A stretch of 64,000 bases of DNA from Curvularia sp. ZM96. Taxonomy: Eukaryota; Ascomycota; Dothideomycetes; Pleosporales; Pleosporaceae. The position numbers and the translations under genes are program-made. Positions 20,519 through 30,386 of this stretch are shown here, in pieces. How positions within the stretch are numbered: position 1 is the first letter of the stretch; every line of letters starts with the position of its first letter. Under the pieces are notes generated by a model. It was not told where the DNA came from and searched no databases. It saw only the letters and a list, made by a program, of their open reading frames with translations. The DNA lies in NCBI GenBank assembly GCA_022457065.1, contig JAJGBQ010000008.1:372001-436000 (forward strand), in the 5' to 3' direction.

Positions 20519-22517
20519 TTAGACCGCATGTGAGTCATCAGACGACAGAGTAAGTAACGCCTTGGGTGTATCCTTCAAGCTCTCTATGTCTACAAGACTG
20601 GGTGGGGGATCCATGTTCTGACCTTGGTAGGAGGCTGCAAGCGCTAACAAAGTTGGCGCGGCAGCATTGCTAAGTTTCCTCAAAAGCGGTCCCTGTTCTT
20701 TCTCTAACAACGTAGCAAATTCAGCAAGATCGTGCATGTTGATGTCAGAGAGCCTGGTTTGGTCAGCCAGGTTTCTGGTGCTGTGAATCATAGCATACTC
20801 ACATGCGATCTGTCAAAGAGATGGTAGGAAAGGATGGTCCAGACGGTAGGAGGGCTAATACACCGATTCCAAAGCGCTTTGTCAATATCTGCAACCGTTT
20901 TCCTAACTGTCGAAAGCGTTTAACTTTGTCATAAACCGCTGGGTATTTCTCAGACGTGTCTTCAAGATCGGGGGCAGCCTTGGCAGTCAAGAACCTAATC
21001 TCAGCAGCTTCCTGTCGCAACCGGGGATTGCCTCTCTGAGGTTCATTTCCAAACCCAAAAGTCTGTGGAGTTTCCACTTGCATGCTTTCGGGTGGCCGGG
21101 AAGACTGTTGTCCGTCCTCAAGAAATTTTATTGCATAGTACCGTTTCAAAAGCAGGCAAGTATTCCTCTCGTTATCGAGGTGGCACATCATGTTGAATGC
21201 CATGGAGACAGTCGAAGGGAAAGGGGGAGATGAATCAGGGGAGCGCCACGCTTCCTTAGCGCTTTGAAGCTGATTGGCAAAGTCGGCAAGGGTATCCCAG
21301 CTGCCGATTGCCAGATACAAAAATCTGAATAGATGACCCGAATCCTTCAGCTGAGTAGTGTTTGGGTACTCCACGTATCTCAGTAGCCGGGTGCGCTCTG
21401 GTTGTGAATACGCACCGGCCTTCTGTCGTTCTGTGTTCCGCAATAGCTCAAGTGCTACATTGAATTTATCTCTTTCTGTTTGGGTTCGTTTACTTTTTCT
21501 CTGCAAAGAGCCTGCATACTGTGTCCCCGCCGAGTCCCCGGATTCTCGGCTAGATATGGCTCGTTTCGACATCGTAGTCACAGATAAGCTGTTATCAGCT
21601 GTCATGAACGTTGTGGGTTCTATGGCGGCTTGCCTCTCAATTGATAAAACAGCTTGTGCACCCACATTCTGTGTTTCAGCTAACAACGAGCTGGCGCTGC
21701 TTCTCTGGTCATGGCTCTGGCTAGAAGAACCCACAGTGTTATATTCTGGGAAAGGCTGTTGCTCTAGAGAGGACCGCTGAGACGACGATTGTTCAGTTAC
21801 TAGGTCATTGAGTTCTTCCGGGACCAACAGCGGTGAAAACACAGAAAAGTCTTCGTATGTTTCAGGATTGGCTGAACGTTCTCTTATGTCCAAGTCGCTT
21901 ACTACATTTCCCTCGGGTGTTTCGTGCGTTACTAGTCCTGGCGAAAAGATTGATGCGCTATTCTCAGCGACAAGAGACACATTTTGATCGCCGTTAGCGG
22001 CTGTCGATGCATTGAGGAAGCCCTCAATTTGGGCTAAGATTCTTGAAACGATGCTGCATGAGTCGTTGATGTTTCTGTCCTGATCTTGACAGTCGCGCCA
22101 GACAGCACCGATCACAGCAGTCAGTGCGAAATTCAGCACTTCCACGGAAAGCTCTTGCCCGGTCTGTCGAGCACTCCGGACGATATTGGACTCGATATCC
22201 AAAATTTTGCATGCTGTTGCTACTTTATTCTTGTCTTTCCACCAATATCTGCGGCGATTGATGTCGGCTATACGCATTATAGTGTGTTCAAATGTTCTTC
22301 GGAAAGAATGCTTACTTAGACGCGCTTTCTCAACCACAACAGCATATGAGGTTTCGGCCATATCAATAGCTATCTGCCCGATCCGAGCCATTCCCCTGTT
22401 TCCGTCACTCGCGACGCCGTCCTTTTCACTTTTATGAGCTGCGACAAAAGCATTGTGAAGGTGCTCGTGGTGTGTGAAATTATAGCCTAGCTTGCTTTGA
22501 ATAGAGTCCATGATCAT
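20519..22517 (-). CDS. RNase III-like protein lacking catalytic residues
   Basis: Two exons, 20803..22517 and 20519..20753, give 649 residues. The 49-bp intron has GTGAGT, a CTGAC branch and CAG. Residues about 5-160 resemble the fungal RNase III domain: LGYNFTHHEHLHNAFVAA, then GNRGMARIGQIAID at 39-52, where the signature ERLEFLGD would stand, and ALTAVIGAVW at 131-140, where EAxxGAxxxD is expected. The acidic residues that bind Mg2+ are replaced (Gln48 for Asp, Thr133 for Glu), so cleavage of double-stranded RNA is unlikely. A Ser/Gln-rich disordered stretch (about 165-360) follows, then a helical C-terminal region of unknown family. It may bind dsRNA or dimerise with an active partner. Transcribed toward the small-zinc-finger region; the next gene upstream is the FtsJ-like gene on the same strand. 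Confidence 0.65.
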
Positions 22518-23244
22518 TCACAATTTCCGAACCGTGATCAAAATAAAGAACCACGAGATGGAGTGGCTGTTAAAATGCTCCTATATCAGTATTTTCTACA
22601 TTTTATAGCTTTGTGTCCAAGCATGCATGTTACACTGCCTTTCGTAAAATTGGCACAATGGCACAGCAACGCCAGCCGGGTGTTAGACTGCCAAGCAGAC
22701 AATATGCAAGCCATCGCCTGATTATATCTGTTAGCTGAGCAAGATTAGAAGGATAGTATATGATTGGTGCTTACCCAACAAGGGGGGGTTGCGGCACTGC
22801 TAGTTCGTAAGGGGCTGCATCGAGTTGCGTGCGCAGTCATGACTCACTGATGCTGCAATCGATTACATGCTCCATCAGCACAGAACTATTCTAATTCATC
22901 GCTGAAACGATTGTTTCTAAGAGTTCTACCCTGCTAACGTTATCGATGCAGCAGATGCAGATCGAGAGGTATCACACGGAAAGCATCACAGCGAGGCGAA
23001 ACGCAACGCTGAGCTGGACGGCTCTAACTCGGGTAACCTGATCGCATTCAAAGAACCTAGATCATGCGCTCTGACTGACACAATCTTCGTGAAACTCTCC
23101 AAAACATCTACACTATACAACACATAGCAGGTAGAATATTGATTATCGCTGCTAACCTCTGCATCTGCGCCGACGGGCGAGCTTGGAAACGGGAGTGGTA
23201 GAGACCGCTGTTTTTCTTGTAACGTAGAGATTCTACTTGACAAA

Positions 23245-24508
23245 CTAAGCTTTCCGTAGTGCAGCACTCTGTACTTCCCAGATAGGCTTTCCCAGCTCTA
23301 AGAGTTCTCTGCCAAAATCCGACAATACCTGGTCTACAATACCATAGAATCTGGACCGGTTATCTCTATACTCTGTATCGCTTCCAAAAGTTGCTATGTA
23401 CCACTCCTCCTTCCAAGTGGTTACGGAGGCTTGAAACCATGGGCTCTGCGTTTGTATTTGCTCAGCAACAACGTAGAACGAGGACCTGATTGCATGCTTT
23501 CTCTGCGGCTTGAACAGCTGCAATGACGAAAATTTTCTCAAGGTGTACAGTAACAAGACTGTATCCCAGGCCTCGAGCTTGTGTAGTAGAATGACGATTT
23601 TGCCGTCTTGCTTGACACGCTGAAGCGCCAGTACAAGTTGGCTTGTTAGTAACTGCCATGCCTCCCGTTTCTCGCGATACTCCGCTCTAGAATGCGTTCG
23701 CAGAACTTGGCCGTCGCAGAAGACCAGATCAAAAGCTTCGCCATAAAAAGGACGGTCGAACACAAAGTTGGTAGCATCAGGATGTTCCGCCGGAACACTG
23801 GTAACGTCCATCTCGGCCGCCAGCATTGTGATATTGAGGAAGCGGACTCGTATCCTTGGGTCGCCTTGCCAGTTAGGAAGTATCATCTCATGACCGCCTC
23901 GGGATACAGGAAGACTTATTCCGCACACCCTGGCATAGCAGTTTCTTTTGAAGACGGAGGCCGTGAAGCCGCCAGGCGCCATGCAGAGATCAAGGATTGC
24001 GGGATCCATGGTAAACGGTGATGTTGATGGCAGAGCTGAAGTCACCTCGTGAAACTCGTCGCCAATCTGGCACATCATGTTGTAGAATATGCGTCTTCCG
24101 GATTTATCTGCATTATCTGCTCGATGACGCTGTACTTTAAAATGATCATCCCCTTGGGGATTCTCCCATCCCTGGGTGTGGGATTAGGACGGTACATAAA
24201 CAATCATCTAACGACACTTACCCTGCGCCGAAGATCTGCAAGCTCCCTGAAAATGGCGGCATGCTTAATGCAGTAATCTTTGATAGCTGAGTCGGGGCAC
24301 GGGGTTTATGGCTCAATCGATAAGATTTTGTGACTCGAACCATTAGAAACCTCGCGTTGTAGCTGACTGCTAAACATCGCTTCTCTAAAGAGTGTTCAGT
24401 AGCGTTCAGCCCGAGAGTATGGAGGTCGCAGACATCTATGGCACCGGGGTTTAACATGGGACGCCTTTGATCGCCGTGTTCTCTCAATACCTCACTTGCA
24501 GTTTGCAT
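23245..24508 (-). CDS. FtsJ-like SAM-dependent methyltransferase, paralogue 2
   Basis: Exons 24222..24286 and 23245..24171 are well supported: a 50-bp intron with GTAAGT..CAG at the same place as in paralogue 1, after DLRRR and before GWENPQGDDHF. A first exon 24496..24508 (MQTA, joining to TIKDYCIKHAAIFREL) is tentative, with a 209-bp intron and a GTGAGG donor. The total would be 334 residues. Motif I is LDLCMAPGGF (Asp about 87), then FDLVFCDG (Asp about 179, the catalytic Asp lost in paralogue 1), and IVILLHKLE with a Lys at the expected position. The last motif reads KHAIRSSFYVVA. The fold is that of 2'-O-ribose RNA methyltransferases; the substrate is unknown. This copy keeps more of the active site than its partner. 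Confidence 0.8.
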
Positions 24509-25370
24509 GATTATTTGGGAAGATAACCAGCGCTTGGATCTGACATGTGTTACTGTGCCATTGGAAGTCCAGCAAGCCGCAGTTACACAACAGCATTTCG
24601 CATGCATGCATGGCGTGATCATCGCCGATGTAAGACTTAGGTGATTCGTGAACATTTGTGACGCCAAGATGCAAACTGCAATACATCAAATTAGTGCATG
24701 AATTATCGGCTTGTCTCGCAGTAGCGATGTGGCAATAGACGCAAGATGCATATCTTGATCGTTTCTTTATACTGTCACGAAGGGCCAGTAAATGGACAGA
24801 CTCAACGGTAACATGCTGTGCGCCACATGCAAAATGTTCACATCATATGAATCACATCTTTCAAATTCTTGTTGGAAGAAACGAATGGTGGCCTCACAAA
24901 GATTGCTGTTTAAGATTGGTGCGTTTAGTGCAACAAACTCCAGATTTAGTGTGCATAAAACCTTCTGCGATGTTGGCCATTTCCTCAACCTTCCGACCGA
25001 TGATCGACCATTCACACTTTGCAACAGTAGCTGTGTATAAGGAGTTAAAAGCCGTGAAAATTTTTGCCGAATATCAGTTGTCATCGATAGCTGGATTCAT
25101 TCAGTACATGCAATTGGGAGACGATGGTGAGATCTCAATATACGCGGGAGCAGTGACCTCCGAATCAAGTCGGCGCTGAACGGAATACTACTCCGGACGG
25201 ACTTGCACTAGTTCTTTGACTCTGGGGCATGGGTACTAGAAATAGTTGACGATACGCTCAAATAGATCTGGCACTTCAAACAAACAACAAGCGCGCAATC
25301 CAGCTAGAAAAAACACTATAATATGACTCTATGAGAGGTTGCGCTAGTTGATCTCTTAATGTACATATGT
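24509..25370. other. Intergenic interval without a supported gene
   Basis: Overlapping frames of 80-110 codons on both strands show no family resemblance. The region probably holds the upstream sequence of the FtsJ-like gene and the 3' region of the kinase gene at 25371. Confidence 0.5.
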
Positions 25371-26054
25371 TCAAGAAGAAACAGGCTCCAAGCATGCGTT
25401 ACTCTTATCTGTCTCCAAAAGACGGCTTACCAGTGCTACCCGCTCTCCCAAGTCTTTGACAGCATTGGGTAGGACGCTGTATGAGATTCCATACTCCCGG
25501 AGCATAACGAAGAAAGCTTCATTTAATGCCTTCCACTCTGCAGTATCTTGATAGGCTAACCTGACTTTGTCTGCACTTAACCACCCTGTATTACCAGCCT
25601 CGCAAACTATCACTGTAGCGTGCTGCATTCTCAATCTTGACTTTGCCCACTCCTCCGTGCTCGCTATTGCTTCGAAGGCATCGGTTCCCGTGTATTCTTT
25701 CGCATATACTAGCGTATCTAGCGCTGATCGGTCTGCAAAGAACCATCGATCCTTCAGTTGTTCTTCAGTTTGGTTCTGCCTTAGTAGAATGTGCGTCTGT
25801 AACTGAAGGCCTCGAACACTATCATATAGGTCTCTTGCTTGAAACCCCTTCTCATGCATTACAACCCGAACGACTTCTTCGATGAAAAACGGCTGTTCCA
25901 TACGGTGAGATGCTGGATCGCGGTCGGAGTAGAATACCCTCAATGCGTTGAGAAGAGTTGTCTTCCCACTACACTGAGGTCCTATCAAGTAGAGATTCGA
26001 TTGTCTTGGGGGCCCGCTTCTATTGGTGAGGGTTTCAACGCTCGTAGGCATCAT
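25371..26054 (-). CDS. P-loop nucleotide/nucleoside kinase-like protein
   Basis: A single exon of 227 residues from ATG at 26054. Walker A is LIGPQCSGKTT (Gly25-Thr33). WFFADRSALD at about 104-113 supplies the DRS motif of the thymidylate-kinase/NadR-like (AAA_28) group, and a helix FFIEEVVRVV lies between them. The length fits a one-domain kinase of this group. It follows the viperin-like gene on the same strand with 186 bp between, so the two could be co-regulated. I infer that it phosphorylates a nucleoside or nucleotide precursor; the substrate cannot be read from sequence. An alternative role is a GTP/ATP-dependent regulator without kinase activity. Confidence 0.75.
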   Translation of the reverse strand: MMPTSVETLTNRSGPPRQSNLYLIGPQCSGKTTLLNALRVFYSDRDPASHRMEQPFFIEEVVRVVMHEKGFQARDLYDSVRGLQLQTHILLRQNQTEEQLKDRWFFADRSALDTLVYAKEYTGTDAFEAIASTEEWAKSRLRMQHATVIVCEAGNTGWLSADKVRLAYQDTAEWKALNEAFFVMLREYGISYSVLPNAVKDLGERVALVSRLLETDKSNACLEPVSS

Positions 26055-26240
26055 GATATCAGTGTTCTGGTAGGGCTCAGTCGTTCGCTCAGATTCACCA
26101 TTTTATAGCATTCAATCGGCCCAAGAAGTCACATCGTCGATGTTAAATTCGATTGGCTTATTTAGAATTGTATGACGCACTTCACGGTTCGCAATATCAC
26201 CCGGCCTCCATTCTACCGGCCACATGTTGGTCTCATGATC

Positions 26241-27203
26241 TTACCACTGCAGGTCTCGCTTATCTAGCCCACATGTATCGGTCGACCTAGCCCAGTCGTA
26301 TACTCCTCCACGGTCCCTGAAAGCCTTCTCATCCCAGTATACGCTTTGAAGTGCTTTTTCGACCCCAATGTCAAGGATTGATCCAGATGGCTGGCGCCCG
26401 TCGCGATCTAGAAATCTCAAGTACTCGTCGAGAATCAGATACGACTTGGCCATCATTAGGTTGGACTCTGGCACGAGTGATGTCTGGTTCGCGTGTCGCC
26501 TGCAAAAGCTGTCATATTCGTCATCGGTGATAGTAAACTTGCGGGCGTCTCGAAGTGTCTTCCCAGAGTCGTTTTCCCCTGCGACAACCAAGACTTGGAA
26601 GCACTTCCAGCGAAAAGGCTGAAGCTGCTCGATGTGTCCGTTCATATCCTCATCCCAATTGAGTCGACATACCACGGTATTGATCTTGAACTTGATACCG
26701 TATTTCTTGCACCAAGAAGCAATCTTGTATAGCTGCGAGATCTGGTCCCCGGATCCACGGCCAATCTGGATGTTGGTAGACTCGTTGAAAGAATCACACG
26801 AGACCGCCAAGATATCTATCTTGGAACCGCACTGCCGAAAGAAGCTTTCCTTCACAAGACTTCCATTTGTGACAATAGAAACCGACTCGAGTCGTAATTC
26901 ATCTTTGCAGAAGACCACCATTTCTGCCAGGAACTTTAGATAAAGGAACAGCTCTCCACCAGCAAAATTCAGCTTTCGCATGCCTGCTTCCTTGAGCAAT
27001 GCAAGCCCTTTCTTTGCGCGATCGGAACTTTCTACGAAAGAGGAGGTGGCAGTGTGAAAGCAGAATCCACATGTTTTGTTGCAGCGCCTCGTAAAGTGAT
27101 AGTTGACAGCTACGGGGCATACGGCGCGACGGTTTTTGTAACGCAGGTACACAGACGTGATACCGAGTAGCAGTAGTCCAAAGCAGATTGAGACGGAGTT
27201 CAT
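26241..27203 (-). CDS. Viperin-like radical SAM enzyme
   Basis: A single exon of 320 residues. I start at ATG 27203; an upstream in-frame TTG is not used. Residues 5-21 (SICFGLLLLGITSVYLR) form an N-terminal membrane or amphipathic helix, as in animal viperin, which sits on the ER and lipid droplets. The 4Fe-4S motif is C41NKTC45GFC48 (Cx3Cx2C). SAM-binding GGE is at 82-84, though the usual following Pro is Leu. The core segments CGFCFHTA, VSIVTNGSL, DILAVSCDSF, GRGSG, LVPESN and SYLILDEY match viperin throughout, and the protein ends in Trp, the residue by which viperin C-termini are recognised for cluster insertion. Animal viperin converts CTP to ddhCTP, a chain terminator for viral RNA polymerases. 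By homology this enzyme should make a 3'-deoxy-3',4'-didehydro nucleotide; whether from CTP or another NTP is not visible. Confidence 0.93.
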   Translation of the reverse strand: MNSVSICFGLLLLGITSVYLRYKNRRAVCPVAVNYHFTRRCNKTCGFCFHTATSSFVESSDRAKKGLALLKEAGMRKLNFAGGELFLYLKFLAEMVVFCKDELRLESVSIVTNGSLVKESFFRQCGSKIDILAVSCDSFNESTNIQIGRGSGDQISQLYKIASWCKKYGIKFKINTVVCRLNWDEDMNGHIEQLQPFRWKCFQVLVVAGENDSGKTLRDARKFTITDDEYDSFCRRHANQTSLVPESNLMMAKSYLILDEYLRFLDRDGRQPSGSILDIGVEKALQSVYWDEKAFRDRGGVYDWARSTDTCGLDKRDLQW

Positions 27204-27411
27204 TGTTGGAGCGTGAAACAAGAAATGGAATGGAGGAAGCAGGTAGAGTGCTGAAGATTTTCACTTGCTGCCATAGAATTTAATGATGCCCATCGATGCT
27301 GTTTACCGATGACGTGAGTGCAACCCCGCTTTTGCAAGGCATAAATGGAGGGCTGTGAACTCTTGTCGTCAGCCAGTGTTCTTCCCCAGGCTGATATCCT
27401 TACAAATTGCC
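27204..27411. promoter_or_regulatory. Divergent promoter between viperin-like and UMP/CMP-kinase genes
   Basis: 208 bp separate the two start codons and must carry both promoters. Visible candidates are a CRE/bZIP-like TGACGTGA at 27310-27317 and a TATA-like ATAAAT at 27341-27346, the latter suitably placed for the plus-strand kinase. The assignment of elements is inference. Confidence 0.55.
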
Positions 27412-28183
27412 ATGGAGGCTACTGCAACAATTGTCATATTCGTCATTGGTAAGTTTGTGAGATTGTAAGTACGCGACTAAAGTCTACAGGAGCTCCTGGT
27501 TCTGGCAAGGGCACGCTGTGCCGAAGACTTTCTGACGAATATGGATTCTGTCACTTGTCTATTGGAGATACGTTGAGGAGACTTGTCTCGAACTCGATGA
27601 CGGACCTAGTTACGGCATCTCAGGTGCAACGAGGCGAGCTCGTTTCTACAGAGACGTTGATCAACATTCTTCAAGATAGTATGAAGCATAGTTTTTGCAA
27701 CAGCCGTCGCCTGATCCTGGTAGATGGTTTGCCGAAGCAGTTGGATCAGGCTATGCGTGTAAAAAAGGAAGTTAGTATGCCCAACTGCTAATCCTCTCCC
27801 TCAGCCTATTGATTTGGGAAGATTGGCTCGCCAGCATTGGTTCTATTCCTCAACTGTCGAGAAGAGGTCGCCAAAAATCGCTTTCTCAAGCGAAACCTAC
27901 CTGGAAGAGAAGCAGATACTGCAGTCATCTTCCACAAGAGATACGATGAGTTCGCTGCGGAGAACCCTCAGATCTTTAAAATGTACAATGAACGAAACCT
28001 TCTTATTAAGGTAAGACTCATTGTGTAGTGCTTAACAATGCTAATGGCGGTCAGGTTGATACCAACGGAGAGACGGAGATTACGTACAAAACCCTATTGA
28101 ACAGCCTACAAAATACTAATCTGGCACATTTCCTCCTAAGAACGACGGAGACTACGTGTCACATAGATAGTAGAAAAATATAA
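27412..28183 (+). CDS. UMP/CMP-type nucleoside monophosphate kinase
   Basis: Four exons, 27412..27448, 27490..27770, 27822..28010 and 28055..28183, give 211 residues. Introns are 41, 51 and 44 bp with GT..AG ends, and the frames agree at each junction. Walker A is GAPGSGKGT (13-21). Then come LSIGDTLRR (NMP-binding, like LSAGDLLR) and LILVDGLPKQ (canonical DGFPR, with Lys for Arg). ALVLFLNCREE precedes a short lid LPGREADTAVIFHKRYDEF, typical of short-lid UMP-CMP kinases rather than long-lid adenylate kinases. Its reaction would be NMP + ATP to NDP. It is head-to-head with the viperin-like gene, echoing the linkage of viperin with CMPK2 in vertebrates and with nucleotide kinases in prokaryotes. 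The third acceptor (GGGAAG) was chosen because the nearer CAG leads to a stop. Confidence 0.82.
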
Positions 28184-28337
28184 TGTGTAGAGCAGGAGGC
28201 ATGGTTGTTGGTCACGTGACTGTTACCAAGGGGTTCCTTCAGATGTGGCTCAACTAGTTTCCTCAAAGATCAATACCACTACCCTGCTCTTCACTCATAC
28301 TTTACGTCTTTCTCGCTGAAGCTTGCAATCATAGATT

Positions 28338-28988
28338 ATGGCGTTTTCCAGGTTTCCAAAAGCTGCATCTCAAACCTTTCTTCTGGAGGTGGAACGCAAG
28401 TTTTGCGGGCTCGCAGTCACAGATCTTACCCTTCACGTCGGGAACCCGCCATTCCGGAGCATCCAGCCACAAAGCCAGCGCATTTTCAAAGACACCTACT
28501 TCAACCGAGCTGGACTACTCACAGCAGCAGGTGTGTGAGTCAGGCTACGCAACGGGCAATGGGAAGCCAAAGTGAGAAAGGGTGGCAACTTCCAAAACTC
28601 GAGGTTCGAGGAGCTGTCTAACCCTCGCGAAATCGGGATGCAAGTACATATCATCACGGGACGAGTATGCAGCGAGCACGAGTTTTACGGCCTCGATCGC
28701 ATTGCGACCATGTGCACAACAAGAAGAACGTGGCTGGCGGACGAGAGGTTCACGATCGTGCTAGACGCGATGGACTCTGGGCACGAGGTCGGCGAGGTCG
28801 AGCTGCAGTCCGAAGTGCATCTCGCCCATACCGGGCAAGAGCTGGAGGACCACAAGCAGAGGGCAATGCAGCAGATGGACGAGGAGATTGTCGCTTTCAT
28901 GGAACGTTATCGGTGGGCGTTTGCTGCTGGTGAGCCAATAGGAAAGCTGACAGCATACTTTGAACGCAAGGCCGCAGGCGGGCTGTAG
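28338..28988 (+). pseudogene. CYTH-domain triphosphatase (thiamine-triphosphatase-like) with one internal stop
   Basis: One continuous frame from ATG 28338 to TAG 28988, 216 codons, broken only by TGA at 28536-28538. The N-terminus has the CYTH signature ExExK (LEVERKF, residues 17-22). KDTYFN follows, then after the stop VRLRNGQWEAKVRKGG, RFEEL, FTIVLDAMDSGHEVGEVEL and a C-terminal MDEEIVAFMERYRWAF...GKLTAYFERK. CYTH enzymes hydrolyse the terminal phosphate of triphosphate substrates in an acidic tunnel. The stop falls in GV*VRLRNG, where the family has Trp (TGG to TGA). Everything else is intact, so this is either a very young nonsense allele or a base error. It lies 154 bp after the UMP/CMP kinase on the same strand. 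Confidence 0.8.
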
Positions 28989-29350
28989 ATATAAAACAAG
29001 GGTGCATATTGAGTCACCGTTGATGCGCTAAGCTATATTCGGTTATTTGCGAACATGACATGTCGCAACACCTGCTTTGCGTTAGCGCTGCAGGGTTTTT
29101 CTGCGACAAAGTTCACAAAGTAATTGCTGTCCATGCCATGGCAAACGCAGAGTTACCAAAAAAGATGTCCAAAGAATGAGGACAATCGAAGGCACAAGCA
29201 ACTCCACAACAGTACAACAATGGCAAAATTCTTGATAAACGCGTGAATTCAAAAAGTCAACATTTTATCCTAATCAATCTCTCCTCACCCTGACGAATCC
29301 AGATAACAAGCTAACAGCTTCTTATTACGGTGTTGTGTGAACAATTAAGT

Positions 29351-30386
29351 TTACAGCATGTCGAACTTTGCCCAGTGTTCTGCACCGCCTAGCCACTCGC
29401 CACCGGTGATGGCATCCATCATAACATCATCGTTCCAGGAATCAGTCTGCTCTTCTATGCTTTCTCTGTCCCAAGTACTCTTGGCGCTGTCGACGCTGTA
29501 TCCTCGATGAGTTTCACCACAGGACACTGCCAGTCGCTTTTGAGTCGCCTCACGAATCTGTGCCACCCAAAATGCTCCCCCAACTCCATTGCGGTTCGCA
29601 AGCAACCGGTCATGGTATTTCTTCCACAAGAACGGCAGATGCAGGATCCTCTTATCAAACAGTTTGCTTCCGCCCAAGTCGTCTAACATGTGTATATTAA
29701 TGTCCAGATTTGAGTCCCGAGCAATACACTTGTCAAACCCTGCAAGCCACTTGCGGTCGGTGTCTCTCTGGCGCAGTGCAAGTTCCATCATCTGCACTTC
29801 GTGAATATGAGCTCGTGCAGTGCAAGGCTATAGACTGCTATTAGCACATCTTTTCGAGAAAAGGGTGAATTAGGCAAACCGGGTTGGACAGCCTGATAGC
29901 GCAGCTATCGAAGAGAATCTTTGCTGTCTTACGGGCATCGAAGAAGACCTTAATGGCTGGACCATTCTCGAGAAAGCTCTGCAAGGCACACGCATTCCTC
30001 TCTTTTTGACGTAGGGCCTCGACGAGATATGAAATGCCGATTGTACTAACTGCACACATCGGAGCCACGTAGATGATCAGACATTGAGCAGTAATGGAGA
30101 AGTAGAGTGACGCAGGGTTGTTTGGTAGTCCATCAAAGCTTTGAAGAAGCGTGTTGAGTGCGTCTGGGGTCGCAATATGCTGTACTGTGATCGTTTCAGA
30201 ATTTGTTAAAGCCATATTATCTGAATCTGCAGGAGGCTTTGTCGGAGGTAAAGTAGTGAGGTCGCGTTGTCGGTTTTCGGAGAATATTTGAATCCCACTT
30301 TCGCATTCTTTGGTGCGTGTCACATTACACGGCAACGTCACTTCACTTTCAGCGAGTGACACACCATTTACTTGTGCATCGTGCAT
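29351..30386 (-). pseudogene. 3'-5' exonuclease-like gene, copy 2 (degenerate catalytic motifs)
   Basis: Exons 29880..30386 and 29351..29827 join across a 52-bp intron (GTTTGC..TATAG) into an open 327-residue frame. Order of parts matches the fungal WRN/Rrp6-like exonuclease family: DALNTLLQSF, NPASLYF..LIIYVAP, ALQSFLENGPAIKVFFDARKTAKILF, then HEVQMMELALR, WLAGFDKCI, KLFD and LPFLWKKYHDRLL. Motif I DxE, the motif II Asp pair and the YxxxD region are missing or shortened, so nuclease activity is unlikely. It is a decayed gene whose frame is still open. Copy 1 at 2928-3464 retains only the first half. Confidence 0.6.

Noticed and set aside
24301..24360. tRNA-like text around GGCTCAATCGATAAGA and GACTCGAACCAT
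   Set aside because: No acceptor stem pairing or proper anticodon arm could be formed; it falls in the putative intron of FtsJ paralogue 2.
28338..28538. Short 66-residue protein ending at the TGA
   Set aside because: The CYTH domain continues in the same frame for another 149 codons, so the short ORF is half of an interrupted gene.
28536..28538. Selenocysteine or classic leaky-stop readthrough at TGA
   Set aside because: Fungi of this group lack selenocysteine insertion as far as known, and the CUA context for strong readthrough is absent.
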